In this document: positions 30,642 to 41,266 of the stretch, one piece after another | Layout of the letters: each line of letters begins with the position of its first letter | How positions within the stretch are numbered: the first letter of the stretch is position 1 | NCBI RefSeq assembly: GCF_032854445.1 | Contig: NC_088307.1 | Coordinates: 4,960,001-5,024,000 of the forward strand | Reading direction: 5' to 3' | Length of the DNA: 64,000 nt | Origin: Liolophura sinensis | Lineage: Eukaryota > Mollusca > Polyplacophora > Chitonida > Chitonidae | The notes under the pieces: model-generated | The model's input: the letters and a program-made list of their open reading frames with translations, nothing else | Databases searched by the model: none | Told to the model about the DNA's origin: nothing | Translations under genes and position numbers: made by a program

Positions 30642-31718
30642 ATGACAGAAAACGGAAAAGGAGATGAAATCAAGGAGTTGTCAGAATCTAGGGGTCAGTT
30701 CCACATCAGTCTCACTGAGCTGCGATCAGGGGAGATAACCCTCAGCAAGGGATGTATAAAGAAAGGGCACGGTATTGTGAGACCAATGGAGGACAGCGTT
30801 TGTACAGTTAGAATAGAAAATGTATTGTTTGAGGAAGGTGATCACGTGATTCGAAATGAAGTACAAAAGATTCACATTGGAGAACGTGACACAGATGTTG
30901 ATGATGTAGTTGATAAGTGTTTACGAAGCATGACAGAGGGCGAAATCAGTACATTTGTGTCTGTGTCACAGAGTGAAGGTACAGATCTTGAAAATGGTGG
31001 AGGTACAAGCAAGATGGAAGGAGCTGATAAAAGCAAAAGTGAATCTGGACCATGCAAACTTGAAGCAGACCTTTCAAAAATTGAGACTGTCCCATCCCAA
31101 CTTCAACCAGACCCATCCAAAACTGGACCAGACCCATCCAAAACTCGACAAAACCCATCCAAAACTCGACCAGACCCATCCAAAATTGATTTGAAGATCG
31201 AACTTATTTCAGTAGACAAGCCAGGTTTTCAAACATGGCAGCTCAGCCCAGAAGAAAAACTGACCAAAGTACTTAGCCTGAAGGAGAGAGGAAACAGCCT
31301 GTACAGATCTGGCGATATCTGTTTAGCCTTCAGCCGATACAGAAAAGCAATAAAGGTGTTGATATCTATGTTGCCAGAGAGCAGTATTCCTGAGGACAGT
31401 TTGATAGATTTCACACAAGCGCGTTGCCATTGCTACTTGAACTTGGCGGCTTGTCAAGTGAAGTCTAAAAAGTGGCAGTATGTTGTGGAAAATTGTACTA
31501 AAGTTTTAAAGATTCAGCCGAACAATGTGAAAGCTTTGTATCGTAGAGGATACGCATACCAGCAAACAGAAGACTTTAATTCAGCGAAATTAGATCTTCA
31601 GCGGTGTCTGAAACAGGAGCCTAAAAACAAATCTGTGCTGATTGCGCTACAAGAAATCGCATTGAAAGCGAATGAAAAATCAGACAGTTCGCTTGATGCA
31701 CATGTGAACGAAAATTAA
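30642..31718 (+). CDS. FKBPL: FKBPL-like protein (FK506-binding-protein-like, TPR co-chaperone)
   Basis: 358 residues (human FKBPL 349). The ATG at 30642 follows an acceptor-like TTTATTTCAG, so a non-coding 5' exon probably exists upstream; the in-frame ATG at 30603 lies in that presumed intron. Residues ~35-108 plus ~184-192 form a degenerate FKBP domain (KGCIKKGHGIVRP; DDVVDKCLRSMTEGE, cf. human IEKCLESMCQGEE) without the PPIase active-site residues. Residues ~110-184 are a low-complexity insert with PDPSKT-type repeats (~147-181). Three TPRs occupy ~207-327 (LKERGNSLYRSGD; YLNLAACQVKSKKW; VKALYRRGYAYQQ). FKBPL binds HSP90 through its TPRs in vertebrates; that role is inferred from the family. 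There are no coding introns. It is convergent with the CDK5RAP2-like gene. Confidence 0.87.
   Translation: MTENGKGDEIKELSESRGQFHISLTELRSGEITLSKGCIKKGHGIVRPMEDSVCTVRIENVLFEEGDHVIRNEVQKIHIGERDTDVDDVVDKCLRSMTEGEISTFVSVSQSEGTDLENGGGTSKMEGADKSKSESGPCKLEADLSKIETVPSQLQPDPSKTGPDPSKTRQNPSKTRPDPSKIDLKIELISVDKPGFQTWQLSPEEKLTKVLSLKERGNSLYRSGDICLAFSRYRKAIKVLISMLPESSIPEDSLIDFTQARCHCYLNLAACQVKSKKWQYVVENCTKVLKIQPNNVKALYRRGYAYQQTEDFNSAKLDLQRCLKQEPKNKSVLIALQEIALKANEKSDSSLDAHVNEN
31080..31184 (+). repeat. In-frame PSKT repeat within the FKBPL-like CDS
   Basis: Four imperfect 21-bp units (CCAGACCCATCCAAAACTCG type) encode PDPSKTG/PDPSKTR/QNPSKTR/PDPSKID. They sit in the linker before the last FKBP strand. Confidence 0.88.
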
Positions 31719-32274
31719 AACAAAAGTGTGAATTTATTTCGCACTGGTCTCGGGACCCAGTGTAATTAGGCCAAATAGCAGTTTTTGAGTATGACACATA
31801 CAGATCTGAGTTATCGCATCATGGTAAAAACCATGCCTTGATCCTGTGTTTTAAGGCATTGTTTCCCTCGCCACTCATTCATAATTCTATATATTTTATA
31901 TGATTTACATGGGAAGTTTTTTGACACCTGAAACTTGATATGGACTGGAGAATAATTTAAGGACAAAATTTACGGGACAAAAAAAATAACTGATCTCAAT
32001 CCTGGGCTAGTTCTTTGCTAAAGTCTGCAGTGTTGTGGCATAGACATAAATGGCTGTCGCCTGTACAACACCTACGCATGTGCACTTAAAACAGCTAACA
32101 AATGTGTAATCTGCAGTGAGGAGTGATATCCGACTAGAAAATGTAAATGACCTTTATTTGCCTCGTCTTTTTGGGGTGAATTTGTTAGGGCAAATATAGT
32201 AACTCCTGTTTCCTGCTAGTTCTGGGATTATCTGCATTTCTGAAAGCTAAGCTGAGAAGAATGAAGCAGATCTA

Positions 32275-32488
32275 CTGTAATTTTTTAACTTTTTGCATGT
32301 TTGCAAGGTGTTTATTTAAGCATATTCTGAAGGCATTTTTTGTGTTGACTAATACAATTATACTTTTTTTGAGGTCCAGAAACTGGTCAATCTAACAAAT
32401 GTAGTTTTGTCTTAACAATCAAAGTGATAATGTGCATAAATTACACTGAAAGTTCCTCTTTCATGTGCAAAAAGGTTGAGGAAATAGG
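32275..32488. mobile_element. MITE, CTTCAACC-TIR family
   Basis: Left CTGTAATTTTTTAACTTTTT and right GCAAAAAGGTTGAGGAAATA termini, interior TTCTGAAGGCATTTTTTGTG and TTACACTGAAAGTTCCTCTT. Same orientation as 30190-30409. Confidence 0.75.
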
Positions 32489-32787
32489 TAAGATCTAGTT
32501 TCCCGCACACTTACATGTTAGGAGGTTGAAAAGATGGGACGTACATGAACATGTAGGTTGTAAGATGAGAATGCTTGTCCCCCCCACCACCCCACCCCCA
32601 CCAGAGTGTCATTGTCCAGCAGTACATGTACCTCAGTGTGAAGACAACTGTAACAGTGTGTTTATTGCTGCAGCAGTGAATGTGATATGTACCCATGGTT
32701 ATCATGCAGCTGAAATATACAGTGATGAAAAGTTGTAATATTCACGGCTTTGTGTATTGCTATGTGTTTCTCTCCATTTTGTGTAAC

Positions 32788-32914
32788 CATAATTCCTCAG
32801 CCTTTTTTGCATATGAAATAACAACTTTCAGTGCAGTTTATGCACGTTCACAAAAAGTACGTTCTGTTTCAGTAAACACCTTTCAAACATGCAAAAAGGT
32901 TGAAGAATTACAGT
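32788..32914. mobile_element. MITE, CTTCAACC-TIR family, internally deleted
   Basis: Starts CATAATTCCTCAGCC and ends AAAAAGGTTGAAGAATTACA, about 90 bp shorter than the other copies. Confidence 0.68.
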
Positions 32915-33171
32915 ATGTCTTTATTCTTACAGGACGTTCATATGCACACATATAATGCTGCCTCAGTGAAGTATGACACTCCACAAAGTCATGTTAATTT
33001 ATACTGTAAGTAGTGGTGAGGTATCACTGACTGACGCAAAGTATGGTACTCTGAGCTGACCAGCCATTCTCCAGATGGCCAATGTACAGATCATACAAAA
33101 ACTTTCTCACTGCGACAAACATGTCCAGAAGTTTCTGTTTCTCTCATTTGGTAGGTTCTGTCTTTTAACAT

Positions 33172-33290
33172 TGGTCATTTATTTAATGAGGGAGTCCCGA
33201 ATTTTTCACTGACGGGACAAAAGACAGGATTAATGGTGGAGGAAACCAGAGAGCCCAGTATAAACCACTGTCCTTCACCAGGTACCTGAC
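33172..33290 (-). mobile_element. SINE fragment, family T, abutting a minisatellite
   Basis: TTTATTTAATGAGGGAGTCC then GGTGGAGGAAACCAGAGAGC and AAACCACTGTCCTTCACCAG. At the block equivalent to CCACTGACCTTTGGCAAGTT it runs directly into the first units of the 33275-34590 array. Confidence 0.6.
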
Positions 33291-34590
33291 CCTTCACCAG
33301 GTACCTGACCCTTCACCAGGAACATGACCCTTCACCAGGCACGTCCCTTTACCAGGCACACGCCCCTTCACCAGGCACGTCCCTTCACCAGGTACCTGAC
33401 CCTTCACCAGGTACATGCCCCTTTACCAGGCACACGCCCCTTCACCAGGCACGTCCCTTCACCAGGTACCTGACCCTTCACCAGGTACCTGACCCTTCAC
33501 CAGGTACATGCCCCTTTACCAGGCACACGCCCCTTCACCAGGAACATGTCCCTTCACCAGGAACATGCCACTTCACCAGGAACATGTCCCTTCACCAGGC
33601 ACACGCCCCTTCACCAGGAACACGCCCCTTCACCAGGAACATGCCACTTCACCAGGCACGTCCCTTCACCAGGTACCTGACCCTTCACCAGGCACACGCC
33701 CCTTCACCAGGAACATGCCCCTTCCCCAGGAACATGCCACTTCACCAGACACATGCCCCTTCACCAGACACATGCCCCTTCACCAGGTACATGCCCCTTT
33801 ACCAGGCACACGCCCCTTCACCAGGTACATGCCCCTTTACCAGGCACACGCCCCTTCACCAGGTACCTGACCCTTCACCAGGTACATGCCCCTTTACCAG
33901 GCACACGCCCCTTCACCAGGAACATGCCCCTTCACCAGGAACATGCCCTTCACCAGGCACATGCCACTTCACCAGGAACATGCCCCTTCACCAGGAACAT
34001 GCCCCTTCACCAGGTACATGCCCTTCACCAGGCACATGCCACTTCACCAGACACATGCCACTTCACCAGGCACATGCCCCTTCACCATGCAGGCACATGC
34101 CACTTCACCAGGCACATGCCCCTTCAACACGTACATGCCCTTTCACCAGGCACATACCACTTCACCAGGCACATGTCCCTTCACCAGGTGCATGCCACTT
34201 CACCAGGCACATACCCCTTCACCAGGCACATGCCCTTCACCATGCAGGCACATGCCCCTTCACCAGGCACATGCCTCTTCACCAGACACATGCCCTTCAC
34301 CAGGCACATGCCCCTTCACCAGGTACATGCTCCTTCACCAGGCACATGCCCTTCACCAGGCACATGCCCTTCACCAGGCACATGCCCCTTCACCAGGCAC
34401 ATGCCCCTTCACCAGGTACATGCCCCTTCTCCAGGCACATGCCCATTCACCTGGCACACGCCCCCTTCACCAGGCACATGCGCTCTTCACCAGGTACACA
34501 CCCCTTCACCAGGCACATGCCCCCTCACCAGGCACATGCCCCTTCACCTGGCACACGCCCCTTCACCAGGCACATGCCACTTCAAGCCAC
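33275..34590. repeat. ~18-19-bp minisatellite, about 70 copies
   Basis: The unit is about CCTTCACCAGGCACATGCC with CACACG, TACCTG and AACATG variants and irregular length (16-19 bp). It opens three long plus-strand frames rich in His/Pro/Thr, which are repeat artefacts. Confidence 0.95.
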
Positions 34591-34604
34591 TGCTGAACGA
34601 GCCC

Positions 34605-35735
34605 TACTAATGTACCAAGAATCCAGACTATTTGATTACTTGAGTCCTCCAGCCTGGATCAGTCTGGTTTTGAACTTGTACCAAGAATCCTTACTATTTG
34701 ATTACTTGACTCCTCCAGCCTGGATCAGTCTGGTTTTGAGGTTGTACCAAGAATCCTGTTTGATTACTTGAGTCCTCCAGCCTGGATCAATCTGGCTTTG
34801 AGGTTGTACCAAGAACCCTGACTGTTTGATTACTTGAGTCCTCCAGCCTGGATCAGTCTGGTTTTGAGGTTGTACCAAGAATCCCGACTGTTTGATTACT
34901 TGAGTCCTCCAGCCTGGATCAGTCTGGTTTTGAGGTTGTACCAAGAACCCTGACTGTTTGATTACTTGAGTTCTCCAGCCTGGATCAGTCTGGTTTTGAG
35001 CTTGTACTAAGAATCCTGACTGTTTGATTACCTGAGTCCTCCAGCCTGGATCAGTCTGGTTTTGAGGTTGTACCAAGAATCCTGACTATTTGATTACTTG
35101 ACTCCTCCAGTCTGGTTTTGAGGTTGTACCAAGAATCCAGACTGTTTGATTACTTGACTCCTCCAGCCTGGATCAGTCTGGTTTTGAACTTGTACCAAGA
35201 ATCCAGACTATTTGATTACTTGAGTCCTCCAGCCTGGACCAGTCTGGTTTTGAGGTTGTACCAAGAATCCTGACTATTTGATTACTTGACTCCTCCAGTC
35301 TGGATCAGTCTGGTTTTGAGGTTGTACTAAGAATCCAGACTATGATTACTTGACTCCTCCAGCCTGGATCAGCCTGGTTTTGAACTTGTACCAAGAATCC
35401 AGACTATTTGATTACTTGACTCCTCCAGCCTGGATCAGTCTGGTTTTGAACTTGTACCAAGAATCCAGACTATTTGATTACTTGACTCCTCCAGCCTGGA
35501 TCAGTCTGGTTTTGAACTTGTACCAAGAATCCAGACTATTTGATTACTTGACTCCTCCAGCCTGTATCAGTCTGGTTTTGAACTTGTACCAAGAATCCAG
35601 ACTATTTGATTACTTGACTCCTCCAGCCTGGATCAGTCTGGTTTTGAACTTGTACCAAGAATCCAGACTATTTGATTACTTGACTCCTCCAGCCTGTATC
35701 AGTCTGGTTTTGAACTTGTACTAAGAATATTGACT
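34605..35735. repeat. 66-bp minisatellite, about 17 copies
   Basis: The unit starts GTACCAAGAATCCAGACTAT and ends CAGTCTGGTTTTGAACTT (22 codons, open on both strands). It starts within ~25 bp of the end of the previous, unrelated array. Confidence 0.95.
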
Positions 35736-36169
35736 ATTTGATTACTTTTGTGATTGTTTTGTGATCCCCATCTTCCTGTGAGCAAGGCTGATACTTGCTG
35801 TAGGCTTCGTAATCCCTGGGCCCGGGTTCCCATTTCATAAATATTTATAAATATAATACCTATACAATGGTGGTCTGGTGTATGGATGGAGGGAAGCCGT
35901 GCTTGGGGTAAGCCGCAGCACAGTTACCTGACAAACCAGCTGATTGAAATGCAAGTACCGAGGTTTTAGAGAACTGCAACACTACCAGCAAGACTGTGAT
36001 TTGAGTCTGTGACATCAGTGGGCAACAATTAAATGATAATAGCCAAAGCAAATTTCATGGTCTCGGTGTGATCTCTTAAATCTTCCTGGCAAAGGTACTA
36101 ACGTACAATACGCAGATAGCTATTCAGTCATTTTGTTGTCTCTGGGTTACAAAACAGTTTGAAGCGGGC

Positions 36170-36305
36170 TGATTGATTGGATTTTATGAACACCATACTC
36201 AAAAAATAGTGGACAGTGGCGGTCAGTTTTGTGGGTAAAAGAAAGCAAAATATCCAGAGTAAACCACCAAACTTTTGCAAGCAAATGACAAACTTTCTCA
36301 CATGT
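36170..36305 (-). mobile_element. SINE fragment, family T
   Basis: GATTGATTGGATTTTATGAA, GGCGGTCAGTTTTGTGGGTA, CAGAGTAAACCACCAAACTT and TTTCTCACATGTG match the family core. Confidence 0.65.
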
Positions 36306-37647
36306 GCCCCAGATTTTCACCTATGGAGTGTGCTCAGTCTGTAGATCATATTAGTGGAAGGCAAGTGATTTCCAGTGAACATCATGTAAGAACAGCTGAA
36401 CAGACCTTCTGGGCCTACATGTTATAATGCACCAATGCTGCAAATCGACCACATAGTACAAAGAGACGTCACCATGACATTGAAACTCTTGTAATCTGGT
36501 CCTGTGATAGCTCAATGGTGTCCAATTAAGACAAACCAAGGCAACTTCTGGAGTTTTGATTTAATTTATAACTTGTTTATTCAATTAACACTTAACATAA
36601 CTGTTGCTAGCATACAGGATTACGTACGTGTACCTACACTGGTCTACATACAGCACTGCTACATACACTTATTCTCACTCATCACAGAGACACTCTGACA
36701 TTCATTGACCTTGCAGTATTTTGTCATGTCAACAACAACAACATATCTGGCACCAACACTTGCACTCGTACGTGAGAAGTGTATATCAATTCAACTGATG
36801 AACAATGTCTGTCAGCACTCAGGTAAATACTTGTTACATTTTACATCTTCTGTCCTGCTCATCATTATGCCAGTCCTACTTTGTATCAGCTTATCAGTGA
36901 ACATATTTCTACTCAGCACATTTCGTCAAGGCCTACATTTTGCGCAGACATTTTGCATGTATCATATATCATTTACGTTAACAATTCAAACAGCGTTTTT
37001 ACAGTTTACACAGTTTTACGAATAATGAGATCCAGGCAATTACAATAAAAGTAGTTTAAATGCAAAAGTGACTTAAAGTCAGTTCAATAATGCCAGTGTT
37101 ACCATGGCTACCACACTTTAGATTATTTGCCCAAGGACTTTAAACACAAGACATGCACCAGACTAGCACCGGTTCAAACTTGGGCCATACTTTATACAGT
37201 ACATGCTGTCCATCTTATTCATCCAAGATTACATAAGCCCCACATATTGCAGCACAATGTCATGTTTGAAGTACATATACTGATCTCTGTGTAAAATGGA
37301 AGACTGGAGAGCTGAGCAAAGACAATCTATATATTGCGTTAAAAAATCATCTCCGAAATATTAAACAGTTTGCAAGACGTTGTAAACCTTTACGGAGAGA
37401 TCATTGGCTGTATGAAGATGGTGTCCCAAATAAGATGTTTTGTGTTCCTGACAAGTTGGCCCCAGTAAACAACAGGCTGTCCTCAAGCATCTACATGAAA
37501 TGATAAAATTAAACTTCCATGGCATCTAAATGATCCACAATTACTGAATTCAAATTGAAATTCCTGTACAAACTATGTTAGTGAAAAACAGCAGTTAAAC
37601 CAGTCATGTCACAGGTTCATACGGAGGTAGGCTTCATGTTGCTAAAG

Positions 37648-37671
37648 AAAAAAAAAAAAAAAAAAAAAAAA
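37648..37671. repeat. Poly(A) run
   Basis: About 24 consecutive A on plus. No SINE or LINE body was recognised next to it. Confidence 0.9.
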
Positions 37672-39187
37672 GACAGCAAAGCTCAGCTTGTTAATCAGCA
37701 TGTGTTCACTGAAACACCACAAACATAAGTAACTGACAATATTCAGGGTCTTGTAAACCTGAATCAGACGCTATCATTGGTATCACTGTCAACATTTGGA
37801 TTAAGGTAAAGCTAATGTGATGTAAAACTGGATCTAGCCACAGAAGAAATAGTCTTGTTTTTCATCTGCTAATTCCTACTCCCAATGCACAGCGCATTAT
37901 CCTTGGGGCACCAAATCACAGCTCTGTTAATTCATGCTCCGAGGGATTGAACTACAGTAAAAGATGTTCACCCACTTTTCTCTCCAAGATTCCCACCCCC
38001 TGGCAATTTGAATCCCTATCACAGACTATTCTTATGGTTACGTCAAACCATGTGAATGTAACACGTACACAGAGTAAACAAATCCCCTGTGCTATACATG
38101 TAAACGAAATGTTCATTTTAACGAAACCTAAAGCCAACTCTTGAAAGGGACAGAAAATAAACGTGCACTCAGTGGAAGAGCATTACACACTGTCTACAAA
38201 AAATAACTTTCATCATTACTTTCTTTGCAAACAGAAATTGACAATTACCCTGTTGACAAGGAGCTTGTAGGCTACAATACTCCTGGCCCTGGGTTCGCGA
38301 CACCATCGCAGACTTACACGTCAGTCAAAATTTTCCTCACTTGTTATTTTCCTTCCCATTATTTTAGATGAAATTTGTTTCACAGAAACTTACCCATAAT
38401 TAATGCTGTCAAGCAATATGTTGACCTTGTTACATTAGAAACAACAATTAACAACGTGTGATTTGAAATTTTGACTGAAGTCAAAGATTGCTTTCTGTTC
38501 CTGCAGCACAAGCATGTTTATGTATTGTTTTGTAAAGTGCATATTTTTGTGCCCTTTATTTGTGAATAGGATCCCTCGCAACATTCAGTTTTCTTCTCTT
38601 TCATTAAATTGGCTTTCTTCACATGCACGAAAATAAAGAGACCTTGACGAACTGGTATAATGTTTTAACAGCAGCGTTGGGTTGACATATGAAAGTCTGA
38701 TTAAGATGCAAGGCTGAAAGCCGAGTCAGCATGGGTTTAGTTCACAGGTCATTAGTGACAGCTATTGAAGTACATTGTAAATGGAACTCTGGTGGATGCT
38801 TTCACTTCTGTTTTTGAAATCTGTAAATTTCAATTTAAAGCAGAAAGGTTAAAAACTTCAGAATTTGAGATAAGGCAACACTAATTTTCTGTTTTAATCA
38901 TGAGCCAACATCACAAGGTTCAAAAATATAATAAAAGTAAGATTGAAAATTTAAACATTTATTCTGTGCTGAGTACCACCTATGCAACATCAGACACTTC
39001 ATCAAACAAATCATGCCCACCAACCACAGATATGGTAACAATCATGTATCTTGGGAAGACTATTTCTTGGGAAGACTTGGTCCAGGACAGCACCAGAAGT
39101 TGTAATACTGTCTAAACTGTGTGAACACATCATCTGGAAGCCACCGGCAATATTGCGTACATTCACAGCAATGCTTGAAAACCCACT

Positions 39188-39292
39188 GATTTATTTATTT
39201 ATTTGATCGCGTTTTACGCCATGCTCATAAATACTTCACTTACACAATGGCCGCCAGCATTATGGTGGGAGGAAGCAGCATATTTTTTGGCA
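39188..39292 (-). mobile_element. SINE, family V, truncated
   Basis: Tail ATTTATTTATTTATTTGATC, then CACTTACACAATGGCCGCCA and CATTATGGTGGGAGGAAG. The head is missing. Confidence 0.75.
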
Positions 39293-41144
39293 CTGCGTCA
39301 CATCTGTAAGTATTTTCTAAGAAATAAGACTACAATAACATGTAAAACTTTGCAGGTAAATGCGTCTGATTTGAATACTGGCAGGTATCCATCAACACAA
39401 TGTGTAAAAACATGTATTTTTTATCAAGAAAAGAAAAACACACTAATTCTTTAATTGCAAGTCAAATGTACCATTAAGTTATGCATGGTCGTTCTCATAT
39501 TCTCTGTCCAGCTCACACTTTCCTTCCAAAATTTTACGTACATCTAGCAAAGATGTGACTTTAAATTTTACATAGACTCCACGGGTCCTTATATCCACCC
39601 AGATGATGGCAATTCCAGATCACTGAGAATTATAACTTCAGCAAACCTTTCACTCTAAAAGATCTGCAAGAGTTAAGGTATTGATTTACTGATTGAAAGA
39701 ATCAATAAAATTTATCCATCTATTTGACTCCTTAAAATTTCAGTAGAATGACGGCATAATAAAAAATGAATGCCTTTCAATTTCCTAATTTCTGAGCTAA
39801 AAATATATCAATCTTTACACCTACACTCAAAGGGCTGATGAAAGGGCCAGCTTACACAAAGACCTCATGTTTTGATCAAGCCGCTGCCATGGCAACATGA
39901 TGCCGACACTGCTGGTTGCCATGGTTGTGATATCCACCTCACACTAAGAGGGCTTCATGTAAGCAGGTCCCAATTTGTTAACGCAAACGACACAACAAAA
40001 CACAACCTAGTTCAATTAACATACATTCATAACTTATACCACAAGTAAATAATTAAGCTACATTACATACATAAACAAGTAGTAATATACCAAGAGAGAA
40101 TAAACTGGACAGAGTTTATACAGGGATAAAGTAACATATCGTGAACGTTAGTGGTGCAAGAAATCAACAAGAAAGCAATGTATTATGTGATTAAATTATA
40201 CGTACAGAATAAATACAACTTGTGGATGATTACACAAAACAAAATGATACACAAAGCATACAATCTCAACATTTGTATTACTAGTATTATGTCATAGTGC
40301 TTTTGAATTAGTACATGTAAACAAAAAAATAGAGCTCAAACCACCACTACTCATTGTTTCTCTTGCATATGGAATGTGCACGGTGAGAAATAGACACAAA
40401 ACACTGAAACAAAGCAATGGCCCGGGTGTCAGCTATGTTAGGTTACAAATTGTGATCACTGTGTGATGATAACCATTCATTCCGTTTGCCACGGCAAATC
40501 AATAAACCTCTAACATCTTCTGTGTTTTTTCTCAATTTGTTTATAAATCAGCTACATTTTAGGGAAAAGCCGTCCATTCTGAGGTTAAAGCATTCAGACA
40601 CAAGTTGCTGTGTAGATCCATGTATTTCAGTTCTGTAGAACTACATAACAAAGAGTTACACGGGATTCACTTTCATATTTCCAAGTAAATCCATTTTCTG
40701 AGACTTCTTCTTACAAGAAAAATGTACTTGTCCTTTTTTTTTTTTTTTTTCACAAATATTTCATATAAAAACTTAAATATAAACAAGGATGAGCAAAAAC
40801 AAGGTCAGCTACTTATCGAGACAAATGTGACGCAAAAACGTAAACGAATTAGATGAAATACAAACTGAGATCAACTCCAAAATGGGCATAATACAGGCTG
40901 GTACTATACGACTAAAGAAAAAACGAAAAACCAATACTTAACCAAAAGAGTAACGGAGACACAGCTTGTCTCAAAAAACTTAAATGAAACAAAAACCAAG
41001 AAAATATTGAAGAAAATATCCTCAATAACGGACAAGAGAAGTTCAAAATGCAATCATAAATACATTTTTTATCTTGTTTTCAGCAAAACATGTTGAAATG
41101 CAGTAAGAGTGGTGAAGATAAAGAAGATGGCTGTCGTATAAGCA

Positions 41145-41266
41145 TTAACTAAAACTATTAGCACTAGACGATGATTGTTTTCCGTTCGTCTTGCTTCGAT
41201 TGGCCGCTTTGGCTTTTGTTTCCAGGTTACCCCGTGCATGTCTCAGAACTTTTTCTGTTCGGCTCA
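41145..41266 (-). CDS. CDK5RAP2: CDK5RAP2-like window exon 15 (terminal)
   Basis: 122 nt with TAA at 41147-41145. It encodes SRTEKVLRHARGNLETKAKA and a Ser/Lys-rich end (QSSSSANSFS). Acceptor TTTTCAG. Confidence 0.86.

Larger units (their letters stand above)
31719..41144. other. Convergent spacer between the FKBPL-like and CDK5RAP2-like genes
   Basis: 31719-33270 holds FKBPL 3' sequence and two MITE copies. 33275-35730 is two adjacent minisatellites. 36170-36305 and 39188-39292 are SINE fragments. Otherwise 36550-41144 is repeat-poor and AT-rich with no good coding frame, and may be a long 3'UTR of the minus-strand gene. Confidence 0.5.

Noticed and set aside
33584-34771. 395-codon His/Pro/Thr-rich open frame on plus and overlapping long frames
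   Set aside because: Generated by the 18-19-bp and 66-bp minisatellites. All three frames are open and no non-repetitive coding sequence adjoins.
33275-35735. CRISPR-like array of direct repeats
   Set aside because: Units are contiguous with no unique spacers, in a eukaryotic intergenic region. Tandem minisatellites.
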